A stretch of DNA of 9,123 nucleotides from Actinomycetes bacterium (GTDB lineage Bacteria > Actinomycetota > Aquicultoria > CAJVYJ01 > JAUVQD01), in NCBI GenBank assembly GCA_030605305.1, contig JAUWIO010000020.1, positions 1 through 9,123 of the forward strand, read 5' to 3'. Both the position numbers and the translations under genes were made by a program. The notes below the pieces were generated by a model that saw only the letters and a program-made list of their open reading frames with translations, made no database searches and had not been told where the DNA came from. Positions 1 through 5,677 of the stretch are shown in pieces (position 1 is the first letter of the stretch; each line of letters opens with the position of its first letter).

Positions 1-2
1 AT

Positions 3-968
3 ATCGGCCCGGGCGAATTGCTGATCAAAGTCGAAGCCAGCGGCATCTGCGGGACTGATGTCCTGGAGTGGTATCGGATCCACCGGGCGCCGCTTATCCT
101 GGGACACGAGATAGCCGGGACGATCGCTGAGGTCGGCCCGGGGATCTCCAAATTCGCGCTCGGCGACCGGGTAGCCGCCGCCCATCACGTTCCCTGCCAT
201 ACCTGCCACTACTGTTTGAGCGGGCACGCGACTGTCTGCGAGACGCTGCGAACGACGAACTTCGATCCGGGCGGCTTCGCCGAATATCTCCGCTTACCCG
301 CCCTCAATGTAGACCGGGGCGTCTTCCGCCTCCCCGATGAAGTCGGTTTCGATGAAGCCACCTTCATCGAGCCCTTAGCCTGTGTCGTCCGCGGCCAGCG
401 CGCCGCCCGTTTCAGTCCGGGGCAAACCGTTCTCGTCATCGGCAGCGGGATGGCCGGGTTGCTCCACGTGCAACTAGCCGCGGCCTCGGGGGCCGGGCGA
501 ATATTTGCCGTCGATATCTCAGACTACAAGCTGGCCGCTGCTAAAAAAGCCGGCGCCGACGAGGCCTTTGACGCGCGCGTTGATATCCCGGCCAGGATCC
601 GGGAACAAAACGATGGCCGCCTAGCCGACCAGGTGGTCCTCTGTGCCGGAGCGGCCTCGGCCGTAGACCAGGCGATGGCGTCGGTCGAGCGCGGCGGCAC
701 CGTTCTCTTCTTCGCGGCGACGAAAGACGGGGTGCGCATCGAGAAGCCTATCAATGAGATCTTCTGGCGCAACGAGGTCACCCTGACGTCTTCATATGCC
801 GGCGATCGCGACGACCACATGACCGCGCTGAAGCTGATCGCCGCCGGGCGGGTCAAGGTATCCGACCTGATAACACACCGGCTGGCGTTCGCCGATATCC
901 AGACGGGCTTTTCGCTCGTGGCCGACGGCTCAAACTCCATCAAAGTCGTCGTCTATCCCCACGGCTGA
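3..968 (+). CDS. Zinc-dependent medium-chain alcohol/polyol dehydrogenase (5' partial)
   Basis: NAD(P)-dependent oxidation of an alcohol or polyol to a ketone or aldehyde in the cytoplasm; the substrate cannot be read from sequence. The frame is open to the left edge, so the first full codon seen is at position 3. The TTG at 18 is an internal Leu codon and not the start; roughly 20-25 N-terminal residues are missing against the usual 340-350. In the visible 321 residues, the catalytic-zinc ligands are Cys16 (GICGTD), His35-Glu36 (GHE) and Glu123 (IEPLAC). A structural-zinc lobe has Cys65, 68, 71 and 79. The Rossmann motif GSGMAG is near 147-152, and Asp171 at the end of the next strand favours NAD over NADP. 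The pattern is that of sorbitol/threonine dehydrogenase-like members. A LsrF-type aldolase gene follows after 94 bp, so a joint catabolic step is plausible but is inference. Confidence 0.93.
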   Translation: MGPGELLIKVEASGICGTDVLEWYRIHRAPLILGHEIAGTIAEVGPGISKFALGDRVAAAHHVPCHTCHYCLSGHATVCETLRTTNFDPGGFAEYLRLPALNVDRGVFRLPDEVGFDEATFIEPLACVVRGQRAARFSPGQTVLVIGSGMAGLLHVQLAAASGAGRIFAVDISDYKLAAAKKAGADEAFDARVDIPARIREQNDGRLADQVVLCAGAASAVDQAMASVERGGTVLFFAATKDGVRIEKPINEIFWRNEVTLTSSYAGDRDDHMTALKLIAAGRVKVSDLITHRLAFADIQTGFSLVADGSNSIKVVVYPHG

Positions 969-983
969 CCATGGCGCTGGAAA

Positions 984-1006
984 GTCCGTTTTGCTAAGGT
1001 ACGGAC
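984..1006 (+). promoter_or_regulatory. Extended -10 promoter framed by an inverted repeat, upstream of the aldolase
   Basis: TAAGGT at 995-1000, preceded by TGC at 992-994, is an extended -10 element. No convincing -35 is seen at the right distance. The arms GTCCGT (984-989) and ACGGAC (1001-1006) are perfect inverted repeats with an 11-nt spacer, and the -10 box lies between them, as in an operator that blocks RNA polymerase. Transcription would start near 1007 and give a leader of about 56 nt. Promoter and operator roles are inferred from position only. Confidence 0.45.
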
Positions 1007-1023
1007 ATTGACCTGAAACTCGA

Positions 1024-1057
1024 AAGGCCCGGACGCCGGCCTTGAAATGCTAGGAGG
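1024..1057 (+). promoter_or_regulatory. Leader hairpin and strong Shine-Dalgarno of the aldolase gene
   Basis: AAGGCC (1024-1029) and GGCCTT (1038-1043) can pair around an 8-nt loop, 8 nt before AGGAGG (1052-1057). That Shine-Dalgarno is 5 nt from ATG 1063. This is the clearest Shine-Dalgarno in the window; most other first genes here lack one. An in-frame TAG at 1051-1053 rules out an earlier start. Confidence 0.5.
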
Positions 1058-1062
1058 ACGTA

Positions 1063-1875
1063 ATGGATTGGGGAATGCAGAACCGCTTAAACCGGATTAT
1101 CAAGCCGGCCGACGGCCGAACCGTGATGCTCGCGGTCGACCACGGTTATTTTCTGGGACCGACAAGAAAGCTTGAGGATCCGGGAGCGACGATCCGGCCG
1201 CTACTATCGCAGGCCGATGCGCTCATGTTGACGCGGGGCGTGCTGCGAACGTCCGTCGACCCGGCGGCAGATACCCCTATTGTCCTGCGTGTCTCGGGCG
1301 GCACCAGCGTCGTCGGACCGACTTTGGCCGACGAATGTCTGACCGTCTCCTTTGAAGATGCCATCCGGCTGAATGTGGCGGCCGTGGCTCTATCCATCTT
1401 CGTGGGCACGGAATACGAGCAGCAAACCCTGCGAAGGCTGACCGAGCTTGTAGATGAAGGCGAGACCTATGGCATCCCGGTCCTAGCCGTAACGGCAGTC
1501 GGCAAGGAACTTGAGAAGCGCGACGCCCGATACCTCAGCCTCTGTTGCCGGATAGCAGCCGAACTTGGCGCCCATTTCGTCAAAACCTACTATTGCGATG
1601 ATTTTGAGAAAGTCACAGCGGGTTGCCCGGTGCCCGTCGTCATCGCCGGCGGCCCCAAGCTTGAAACCGAGATGGACGCGCTCCAACTGGCGCATGACGC
1701 GATCGCTCAGGGCGCGGCCGGAGTCGACATGGGCCGAAATATCTGGCAATCAGACTACCCGGTCCCGATGATCCGCGCGGTCCGCGAAGTAGTCCATAAC
1801 AACGCGCTGCCCGCCGAGGCCCACGAGCTGTTCCTCGAGCTCAAGACGGCGGTCGATAACGGTAAAGACATATAA
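1063..1875 (+). CDS. lsrF: DhnA/LsrF-family class I aldolase (3-hydroxy-5-phosphonooxypentane-2,4-dione thiolase-like)
   Basis: A 270-residue cytoplasmic TIM-barrel enzyme of the DhnA/DeoC/LacD class I aldolase group. From memory it follows E. coli LsrF closely: DWGMQ at 2-6, VMLAVDHGYF at 21-30, LTRG at 57-60, the segment ending VKTYY with Lys174 at the expected Schiff-base lysine, AGCPVPVVIAGG at 186-197, and VDMGRNIWQSD near 221-231. LsrF moves an acetyl group from phosphorylated AI-2 breakdown product to CoA. The E. coli protein has about 30 more N-terminal residues, and the in-frame TAG at 1051 shows they are absent here. No other lsr gene (transporter, kinase, lsrG, lsrR) is in the window, and the upstream neighbour is a zinc dehydrogenase. 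The substrate may therefore be another phosphorylated ketose or dione. The family call is firm, but the exact reaction and the symbol are tentative. Confidence 0.87.
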   Translation: MDWGMQNRLNRIIKPADGRTVMLAVDHGYFLGPTRKLEDPGATIRPLLSQADALMLTRGVLRTSVDPAADTPIVLRVSGGTSVVGPTLADECLTVSFEDAIRLNVAAVALSIFVGTEYEQQTLRRLTELVDEGETYGIPVLAVTAVGKELEKRDARYLSLCCRIAAELGAHFVKTYYCDDFEKVTAGCPVPVVIAGGPKLETEMDALQLAHDAIAQGAAGVDMGRNIWQSDYPVPMIRAVREVVHNNALPAEAHELFLELKTAVDNGKDI

Positions 1876-1891
1876 TGGCGCGCCCGCCCGG

Positions 1892-1920
1892 TTGCGTATT
1901 TGATGGAATTCTGCTAGGTT
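1892..1920 (+). promoter_or_regulatory. Sigma-70-type promoter of the tetR-family gene
   Basis: TTGCGT (1892-1897), a 17-nt spacer, then TAGGTT (1915-1920) preceded by TGC (1912-1914). Start of transcription is expected near 1926-1928, which is the position of the ATG at 1928. The mRNA would therefore be leaderless, in agreement with the lack of a Shine-Dalgarno. Confidence 0.6.
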
Positions 1921-1937
1921 GACTGACATGTCAGTCA
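1920..1937. promoter_or_regulatory. Perfect 18-bp operator palindrome over the tetR start codon
   Basis: TGACTGACATGTCAGTCA equals its own reverse complement. Its axis lies between A1928 and T1929, inside the ATG. It covers the last base of the -10 box, the expected transcription start and the first codons. The form (half-site TGACTGAC, short centre) is typical of TetR-family operators and resembles the TGAATGA-type half-sites reported for Bacillus FadR. Binding by the repressor encoded here is inferred. The only other TGACTGAC seen, at 4886-4893 inside a gene, has no second arm. Confidence 0.75.
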
Positions 1938-2596
1938 GTAAGCAGTTCTCATTAGTCGATCAAGAGAAGTCTGATCAGGAAACCCCGGCCGTCGACCGGG
2001 GCGCCGAGCTTTTGGCCGCCGCTACCGCGGTCTTCGCGCAAAAAGGTTTCCATGACACCAAGGTCTCGGATATCGTCACGGCCGCCGGTGTGGCTCAAGG
2101 CACTTTCTATCTCTACTTCAAGGGTAAGAACGATGTCTTTTTCCGCCTGATCAGCGGCTGCTGTGAGCGGATCCTCGACCAATTGGGCAAAGCCTCCGCG
2201 ATCCAGCGACAGGCCACCACGGCCGAGGAAGCGCACCAGAACAGCTTTGCATCTCTTGTCGGCATCTTCCGGATGCTCGAAAGCGAGCAATCAGTGCTAA
2301 AGCTGATCCTCGCCGACCCGGGCGGGGTCGATCCGGCTATCGACAAGATGCTGGCCGGCCTGAGGGAGACTATGGTCGGACAGGTGCGCCAGAATCTGCA
2401 AGCTGGCATCGACGCCGGCTATCTTCGCGACCTCAACCCGACTATCGTCGCCGAGGCGGTCGTCGGCATGATCTATCACTTATCATTCGAACGGTTCGTT
2501 CGCGGACGCGATCTCGGCGTCGATCTAGAAGAACTGGCCGAGGAGGTCGTGACTTTCGAACGTCACGGCATATTCAAGTCTCCGCCCGCAAGATAA
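1928..2596 (+). CDS. TetR/AcrR-family transcriptional repressor
   Basis: A 222-residue DNA-binding dimeric repressor. The N-terminal HTH domain follows a polar 23-residue leader: a helix from about 24 to 40 (RGAELLAAATAVFAQKG), then TKVSDIVTAAGVAQGTFYLYF at about 44-64, which is the canonical TetR helix-turn-helix and recognition helix. The remaining ~150 residues are the variable ligand-binding and dimer domain, so the inducer cannot be read. The start could also be TTG 1919, three codons upstream. ATG 1928 is preferred because a promoter at 1892-1920 places the transcription start there. The perfect palindrome over the start implies negative autoregulation. The recognition helix (AGVAQGTFYLYF) resembles that of FadR/YsiA-like members, so fatty-acid or acyl-CoA sensing is possible but not shown. 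It may also control its neighbours, though no second copy of the site is seen in the window. Confidence 0.93.
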   Translation: MSVSKQFSLVDQEKSDQETPAVDRGAELLAAATAVFAQKGFHDTKVSDIVTAAGVAQGTFYLYFKGKNDVFFRLISGCCERILDQLGKASAIQRQATTAEEAHQNSFASLVGIFRMLESEQSVLKLILADPGGVDPAIDKMLAGLRETMVGQVRQNLQAGIDAGYLRDLNPTIVAEAVVGMIYHLSFERFVRGRDLGVDLEELAEEVVTFERHGIFKSPPAR

Positions 2597-2621
2597 TCCC
2601 CGTCGGAAAAGGATTGGTCCT

Positions 2622-2658
2622 ATCGCGCCGGCCCGCATGAACGTGGGCCGGCAGCGAT
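2622..2658 (+). terminator. Long GC-rich hairpin after tetR, terminator-like but without a T run
   Basis: A 10-bp stem (2627-2636 with 2643-2652, including one G-U pair) closes the loop ATGAAC. Beyond a single bulged A (2653), a further 5 bp (2622-2626 with 2654-2658) extend it. It lies 26 bp after the tetR stop and 59 bp before the phoH-like start. It ends in GATCGCGG rather than T residues, so a classic intrinsic terminator is uncertain. It could also be a processing or protein-binding site. Confidence 0.45.
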
Positions 2659-2703
2659 CGCGGCCGACAAGATTTGACTTGCCATGGCCGCCACTTTCGC
2701 CGC

Positions 2704-2712
2704 TGGTATAAG
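2704..2712 (+). promoter_or_regulatory. Extended -10-like element before the phoH-like gene
   Basis: TGG followed by TATAAG (2707-2712) ends only 4 nt before ATG 2717, and no Shine-Dalgarno precedes that ATG. A TTGACT at 2674-2679 is too far away (27 nt) to be its -35. A leaderless start is suggested, but the 4-nt gap is shorter than normal. Confidence 0.35.
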
Positions 2713-2716
2713 TACC

Positions 2717-2959
2717 ATGAGCGAACTGCGCAAACAATATATTCTTGATACAAATGTGCTCGTCAGTGACCCCCTCGCGATATACAAGTTCCACGAGCAC
2801 GAAGTGGTCCTGCCGATCATCGTGATCGAAGAACTCGATCAGCTAAAAACCCGCCAGGATCAAGGGGGCCAGTGCGCGCGCCAGGCTATCCGCGAACTCG
2901 AAACGCTCCGCGCCCAAGACCCCGATAAGTTCAAGGATGGGGTCGATCTCCCAGACTGA
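2717..2959 (+). CDS. N-terminal half of the PIN domain (part before the TGA)
   Basis: If the TGA terminates, the product is 80 residues: MSELRKQYILDTNVLV at the start, then LPIIVIEELDQLK and a helical region. It carries the first PIN acidic residues (Asp in LDTN, Glu in EEL) but not the later Asp residues, which lie after the stop. On its own it would be an incomplete nuclease fold and is unlikely to be active. An in-frame ATG at 2684 would add 11 residues (MAATFAAGIST); these are not expected from the family. Confidence 0.7.
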   Translation: MSELRKQYILDTNVLVSDPLAIYKFHEHEVVLPIIVIEELDQLKTRQDQGGQCARQAIRELETLRAQDPDKFKDGVDLPD

Positions 2960-2979
2960 GGACGTCTGCGGATCGAGCT
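2941..2979 (+). other. Predicted RNA hairpin with the in-frame UGA in its loop
   Basis: CAGAC (2952-2956) pairs with GTCTG (2964-2968) around a 7-nt loop TGAGGAC that begins with the TGA. TCGATC (2943-2948) pairs with GATCGA (2971-2976) outside a small internal loop (2949-2951 against 2969-2970). This is 11 bp in all. Function is unknown; it may be chance, since GATC-rich words are common here. Confidence 0.4.
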
Positions 2980-3061
2980 CAATCACGCCTCGATCGTCAA
3001 GCTGCCGACCGCTGTCAGCGGCGACACAGCCGACAACCGCATCCTAGCCACTGCCTTTCAA

Positions 3062-4045
3062 ATGGCACAAAACGGCGGCGGTGCTGTCGTGCTGGTGACC
3101 AAGGATGCCAACCTTCGCATCAAAGCCGGAGCTATCGGAGTAGAGGCACAAGAATACCGGCGTGAACTCGTGGAGATACAGGAGCTCTACACCGGACAGA
3201 TCAACCTCGAAGTGTCGCCGGAGACGATCGACGACTTCTATGCCTCAAAGCAGTTAGAGGCCGCCGGGGCGGTCTTTGACGATGTCGAGCTTTATCCGAA
3301 TCAGTTGGTAATCTTGACGGCCGGAAAGCAAAGCGCCGTCGGGAGAACACATCATGAAAAAAACCGCCTGGTACTGAAGCCGTTGGTCAAGCACACCTTC
3401 AACTATTCGATCCAACCGAAAAACATCGAGCAGGAATTCGCGCTGGAACTCCTGATGGATCCCAAAATCGATCTAGTGACCCTGGCCGACTCGGCCGGGA
3501 CCGGCAAGACTCTGCTGGCGCTGATGGCGGGGATGGAATTGGTCGTCCAGCAGGACCGGTTTTCGCGCCTGCTCGTCTCCAGGCCGGTCATCCCGATGGG
3601 CAAAGATATCGGTTTCCTGCCCGGCTCTGTCGATGAAAAGATGTCGGTGTGGTTAAAACCATTCAAGGACAACCTCGAACATCTGCTGGATTTCGACGGC
3701 CGCCACACCGATAGTATCGACCATCTCTTTGAAGATGGGATCATCGAAGTGGGCGTCTTGAGCTACATCCGCGGCCGCTCTATTCCCAATCAGTTCATCT
3801 TAATAGACGAATGCCAGAACCTGGAGCGCAGTTCCATCAAGAGTGTGCTTACCAGGGTTGGGGCCAATAGCCGCGCCTGTTTGACCGGCGATCTTTCACA
3901 GATCGACCACCCGCTTCTCGATACGGTGACCAATGGCTTGACCCACGTGATCGAAAGTCTTAAAGAGGAGCCCAGCGTCGGTCATATCACCTTGACCAAA
4001 GGGGTCCGCTCGAACCTGGCAACGCTCATCGCCGAGCGCTTGTAA
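3062..4045 (+). CDS. C-terminal part of the PIN-PhoH protein (PhoH ATPase domain) after the TGA
   Basis: ATG 3062 is the first canonical start after the TGA, but it has no Shine-Dalgarno (upstream TGCCTTTCAA) and falls inside the PIN domain, just after DNRILATAF. A 327-residue product would lack most of the PIN fold but hold the entire PhoH NTPase: Walker A region with AGTGKT near residues 146-151, Walker B LIDECQNL near 247-254, and LTGDLSQID near 272-280. Independent translation is therefore weakly supported. The complete conservation of this part argues that it was under selection until recently or still is. One oddity is DSAGTGKT, where the first P-loop residue, normally Gly, is Asp. The 3' end overlaps the convergent deacetylase gene by 20 bp. 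Confidence 0.8.
   Translation: MAQNGGGAVVLVTKDANLRIKAGAIGVEAQEYRRELVEIQELYTGQINLEVSPETIDDFYASKQLEAAGAVFDDVELYPNQLVILTAGKQSAVGRTHHEKNRLVLKPLVKHTFNYSIQPKNIEQEFALELLMDPKIDLVTLADSAGTGKTLLALMAGMELVVQQDRFSRLLVSRPVIPMGKDIGFLPGSVDEKMSVWLKPFKDNLEHLLDFDGRHTDSIDHLFEDGIIEVGVLSYIRGRSIPNQFILIDECQNLERSSIKSVLTRVGANSRACLTGDLSQIDHPLLDTVTNGLTHVIESLKEEPSVGHITLTKGVRSNLATLIAERL
4026..4045. other. Tail-to-tail gene overlap
   Basis: The phoH-like gene (TAA at 4043-4045, + strand) and the deacetylase (TGA at 4026-4028 read on the - strand) share 20 bp at their 3' ends. No intrinsic terminator is visible between them, so transcripts from the two sides probably overlap. Confidence 0.85.
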
Positions 4046-5081
4046 CGACGAACTCGTAGCCTAGCTTGCGTATCTGTACGATCATGTCCGGCAGGGCCTC
4101 GATGATCGACGGACGCACATCATGGGTAAGGATGACCGCTTCTTCCCGCGGGCCTAGTCGATCAAGATCAGTACCCACTTTAGCCAACATCCGCTCGCCC
4201 GTTGTCTTGGTGCCGTCCCCCCAACTTACATTGCAAAGCCTCGTCTGGTAACCTGATCTTTGGATCGCCCCCCGCCAGCCGGCCCGGGAATTCCCGCTGT
4301 CGCCGCCGGGGGGCCTAGTCAATTCCGGTTCAAATCCGACGATCTGCTTGAACGCGGCTCCAGCCTTGTCTAGCGAGCGCACGTAGTCCGTGGCTGAACC
4401 ACCATAGAGAGCATCATAGTCGTGCGAATAAGTATGATTTCCGATTTCGTGTCCCTCAAGATAGATCCGGCGAGCCAGTTCGGGGTGGGCCCGCGCCCGG
4501 CTACCGATCAGAAAAAATGTCGCCTTGACCTGCGCATCGTCCAGGATTTCCAGAACCCGCGGTGTAAGGCGAGGATCAGGGCCGTCATCAATGGTCAGAA
4601 ACGCCGGCGTCGCCGTGACTCCTGCGGTCCGGGACGTCGCCCCCAGCGTGACCGTCTCTTCGTTCGAACCGGTAGAGAGAGTGAGCCGGGCGCTATAAAG
4701 TTCATAGCCAGGCGCCCGAGCGGCCACTTCCACCACCCCGGCGCGCAGATCCGACGCCCCGACGGTGCCGCTCTCGTCGGCGATCAGATAGCGATCATCG
4801 ATACCGATAACGGCAAGCGGGACAGCTTGACCACCCGACGCGTCGACAACATGCACCGTCAGCTCAGCAGGTTTTGGGGCCGGCTTGACTGACGCGACAA
4901 CGGCGGCCGGCTTGACCGAAACAGGCTTGTCCGGCCGGGCCAAAAGAGCCGGCGAAGTCCGCGTCAATTCGACTAGAGTAAAGAGGACCATCAGCCCGAT
5001 GGCGGGCCAAGAGAGCCGTCTAATCCAAGCGGCCCGACGACGGCGGCGTCTGCTCACGCGGCTTTGTCGACGCCCGACCAT
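4026..5081 (-). CDS. Membrane-anchored polysaccharide deacetylase (NodB homology domain) with an extra beta domain
   Basis: Metal-dependent removal of N-acetyl (or O-acetyl) groups from a wall or surface polysaccharide outside the membrane; 351 residues. The N-terminus is very basic (RRRRRR at 11-16), followed by one hydrophobic segment at about 24-38, a signal anchor. A Pro/Lys/Val linker follows (about 50-72), then a beta-rich domain at about 74-146 resembling carboxypeptidase-regulatory-like domains (ADESGTVGASDLRAG...APGYELY). The NodB domain at about 158-351 has motif 1 TIDDGPD (163-169), metal ligands Asp166, His216 and His220 (HEIGNHTYSH), RPPGG (256-260) and LTHD (318-321), so all core catalytic motifs are present. 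It starts 8 nt after the DUF4340 stop, with AGGCGG 4 nt before the ATG, and is the last gene of the operon. The natural substrate, for example peptidoglycan, is inferred. Confidence 0.92.
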   Translation of the reverse strand: MVGRRQSRVSRRRRRRAAWIRRLSWPAIGLMVLFTLVELTRTSPALLARPDKPVSVKPAAVVASVKPAPKPAELTVHVVDASGGQAVPLAVIGIDDRYLIADESGTVGASDLRAGVVEVAARAPGYELYSARLTLSTGSNEETVTLGATSRTAGVTATPAFLTIDDGPDPRLTPRVLEILDDAQVKATFFLIGSRARAHPELARRIYLEGHEIGNHTYSHDYDALYGGSATDYVRSLDKAGAAFKQIVGFEPELTRPPGGDSGNSRAGWRGAIQRSGYQTRLCNVSWGDGTKTTGERMLAKVGTDLDRLGPREEAVILTHDVRPSIIEALPDMIVQIRKLGYEFVVTSARR

Positions 5082-5089
5082 GGCGCCGC

Positions 5090-5677
5090 CTATGGCAGGG
5101 TCGTACTGTCGGGACCCGCCAAAGCATCGACCGACCCGGTCGCAGAAGATTCGGCCCCGGACTTGGGCGCCTCGATCCAGAGGGACACCGGTTCATTCAA
5201 GAGTTCGGCCAAGTTGCCCCGCGCCTCATAGACGGGTTTCTTGCCCGCTAGACGCGCGTAGAACCGATTTACACCGGAAGAGCGGCCGATCTCTATCTTT
5301 CGCAACTCTTTATTATTTAGATGGACACTGATGCTCTTTATCTCACCGCTCAAGCCATAGTCGGCAGCGTCATCGCCGCTCTCGGAGACGACCCGGCTGA
5401 ACTCGAGGCTCTCCAGAGCGCCGAGAACCGCCTCGACTTTTTCCAGCTTGACCTTGTCCTTGCCGATGAACCAATCAGATTTCTCCCGAGTGAGTTCCAC
5501 GGTCGTGGTGCCCGTATCAACGGCCAACATATCGGACGCGGTCTTGATCCCGGACAGATTGGCCGGCATCGGGATGCCGGACGTCGTTTGCCGGCTTTGA
5601 CTGAAGAGGACAAGGGCATAGATGACGACCAGGACCGCTACCGCCTGCATCAATCTATTCACCGTAGTGGTGCTCAT
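5090..5677 (-). CDS. Short membrane-anchored DUF4340 protein of the Gld-type transporter operon
   Basis: A 195-residue protein of the DUF4340 family, whose biochemical role is unknown and whose genes usually sit beside GldG-type ABC transporter genes. A hydrophobic segment at about 11-26 (MQAVAVLVVIYALVLF) anchors it, with the rest most likely outside. A single DUF4340 repeat follows at about 42-172: VELTREKSDWFI, a helix with VEAVLGALESLEF, YGLSGEIKSISVHL, IEIGRSSGVNRFYARL, VYEARGNLAELLNEPVSLW. The C-terminal ~25 residues are low complexity (Ser/Gly/Ala). Many family members are 300 residues or more with repeated units, so this one looks reduced to one unit but complete, with no sign of truncation by frameshift. 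Its ATG overlaps the permease stop in an ATGA junction, so translation is probably coupled. Confidence 0.87.
   Translation of the reverse strand: MSTTTVNRLMQAVAVLVVIYALVLFSQSRQTTSGIPMPANLSGIKTASDMLAVDTGTTTVELTREKSDWFIGKDKVKLEKVEAVLGALESLEFSRVVSESGDDAADYGLSGEIKSISVHLNNKELRKIEIGRSSGVNRFYARLAGKKPVYEARGNLAELLNEPVSLWIEAPKSGAESSATGSVDALAGPDSTTLP

Larger units (their letters stand above)
2717..4045 (+). pseudogene. PIN-PhoH (YlaK-type) ATPase gene, full length but interrupted by an in-frame TGA
   Basis: Read through the TGA at 2957-2959 (codon 81), this is a 442-codon gene of the usual size for the PIN-PhoH family, cytoplasmic proteins with an N-terminal PIN ribonuclease fold and a C-terminal PhoH P-loop ATPase/helicase domain. 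Frame and conserved blocks are kept on both sides: LDTN and EEL before the stop; then GRLRIELNH, DNRILATAF and TKDANLRIKA (rest of the PIN acidic residues); then AGTGKT, SRPVIPMGKDIGFLPG, YIRGRS, LIDECQNL, LTGDLSQID and the ending KGVRSNLA. The stop sits in a variable loop where relatives usually have Gly, and GGA to TGA would be one base change. TGA is an ordinary stop in neighbouring genes. A recent null mutation, a sequencing error or programmed readthrough are all open. ATG 2717 is preferred to ATG 2684 because it begins right before the first PIN strand (RKQYILDTN). Confidence 0.85.

Noticed and set aside
1919..1927. TTG 1919 as start of the TetR-family protein
   Set aside because: It is in frame, but overlaps the -10 box, so it would not be in the transcript from the predicted promoter; ATG 1928 fits better.
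2684..2716. ATG 2684 as start of the PIN-PhoH gene
   Set aside because: It adds 11 residues not expected before the first PIN strand, has no Shine-Dalgarno, and lies upstream of the TATAAG element.
2957..2979. TGA as a selenocysteine codon in the PIN-PhoH gene
   Set aside because: No bacterial SECIS-like hairpin is evident directly downstream, the site is a variable loop where relatives have Gly rather than Cys, and PIN nucleases do not use a redox residue.
2941..3061. Frameshift between the two halves of the phoH-like gene
   Set aside because: Both parts lie in the same frame, and translation across the TGA gives expected family sequence directly on both sides.
4885..4893. TTGACTGAC inside the deacetylase gene as a second TetR operator
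   Set aside because: Only one half-site; the second arm is missing and it lies in coding sequence.
4422..5331. Long + strand open frames opposite the deacetylase and DUF4340 genes
   Set aside because: Their products are Arg/Pro/Ser-rich with no recognisable motifs, while the opposite strand has clear conserved domains; they are antisense shadows of GC-rich coding sequence.
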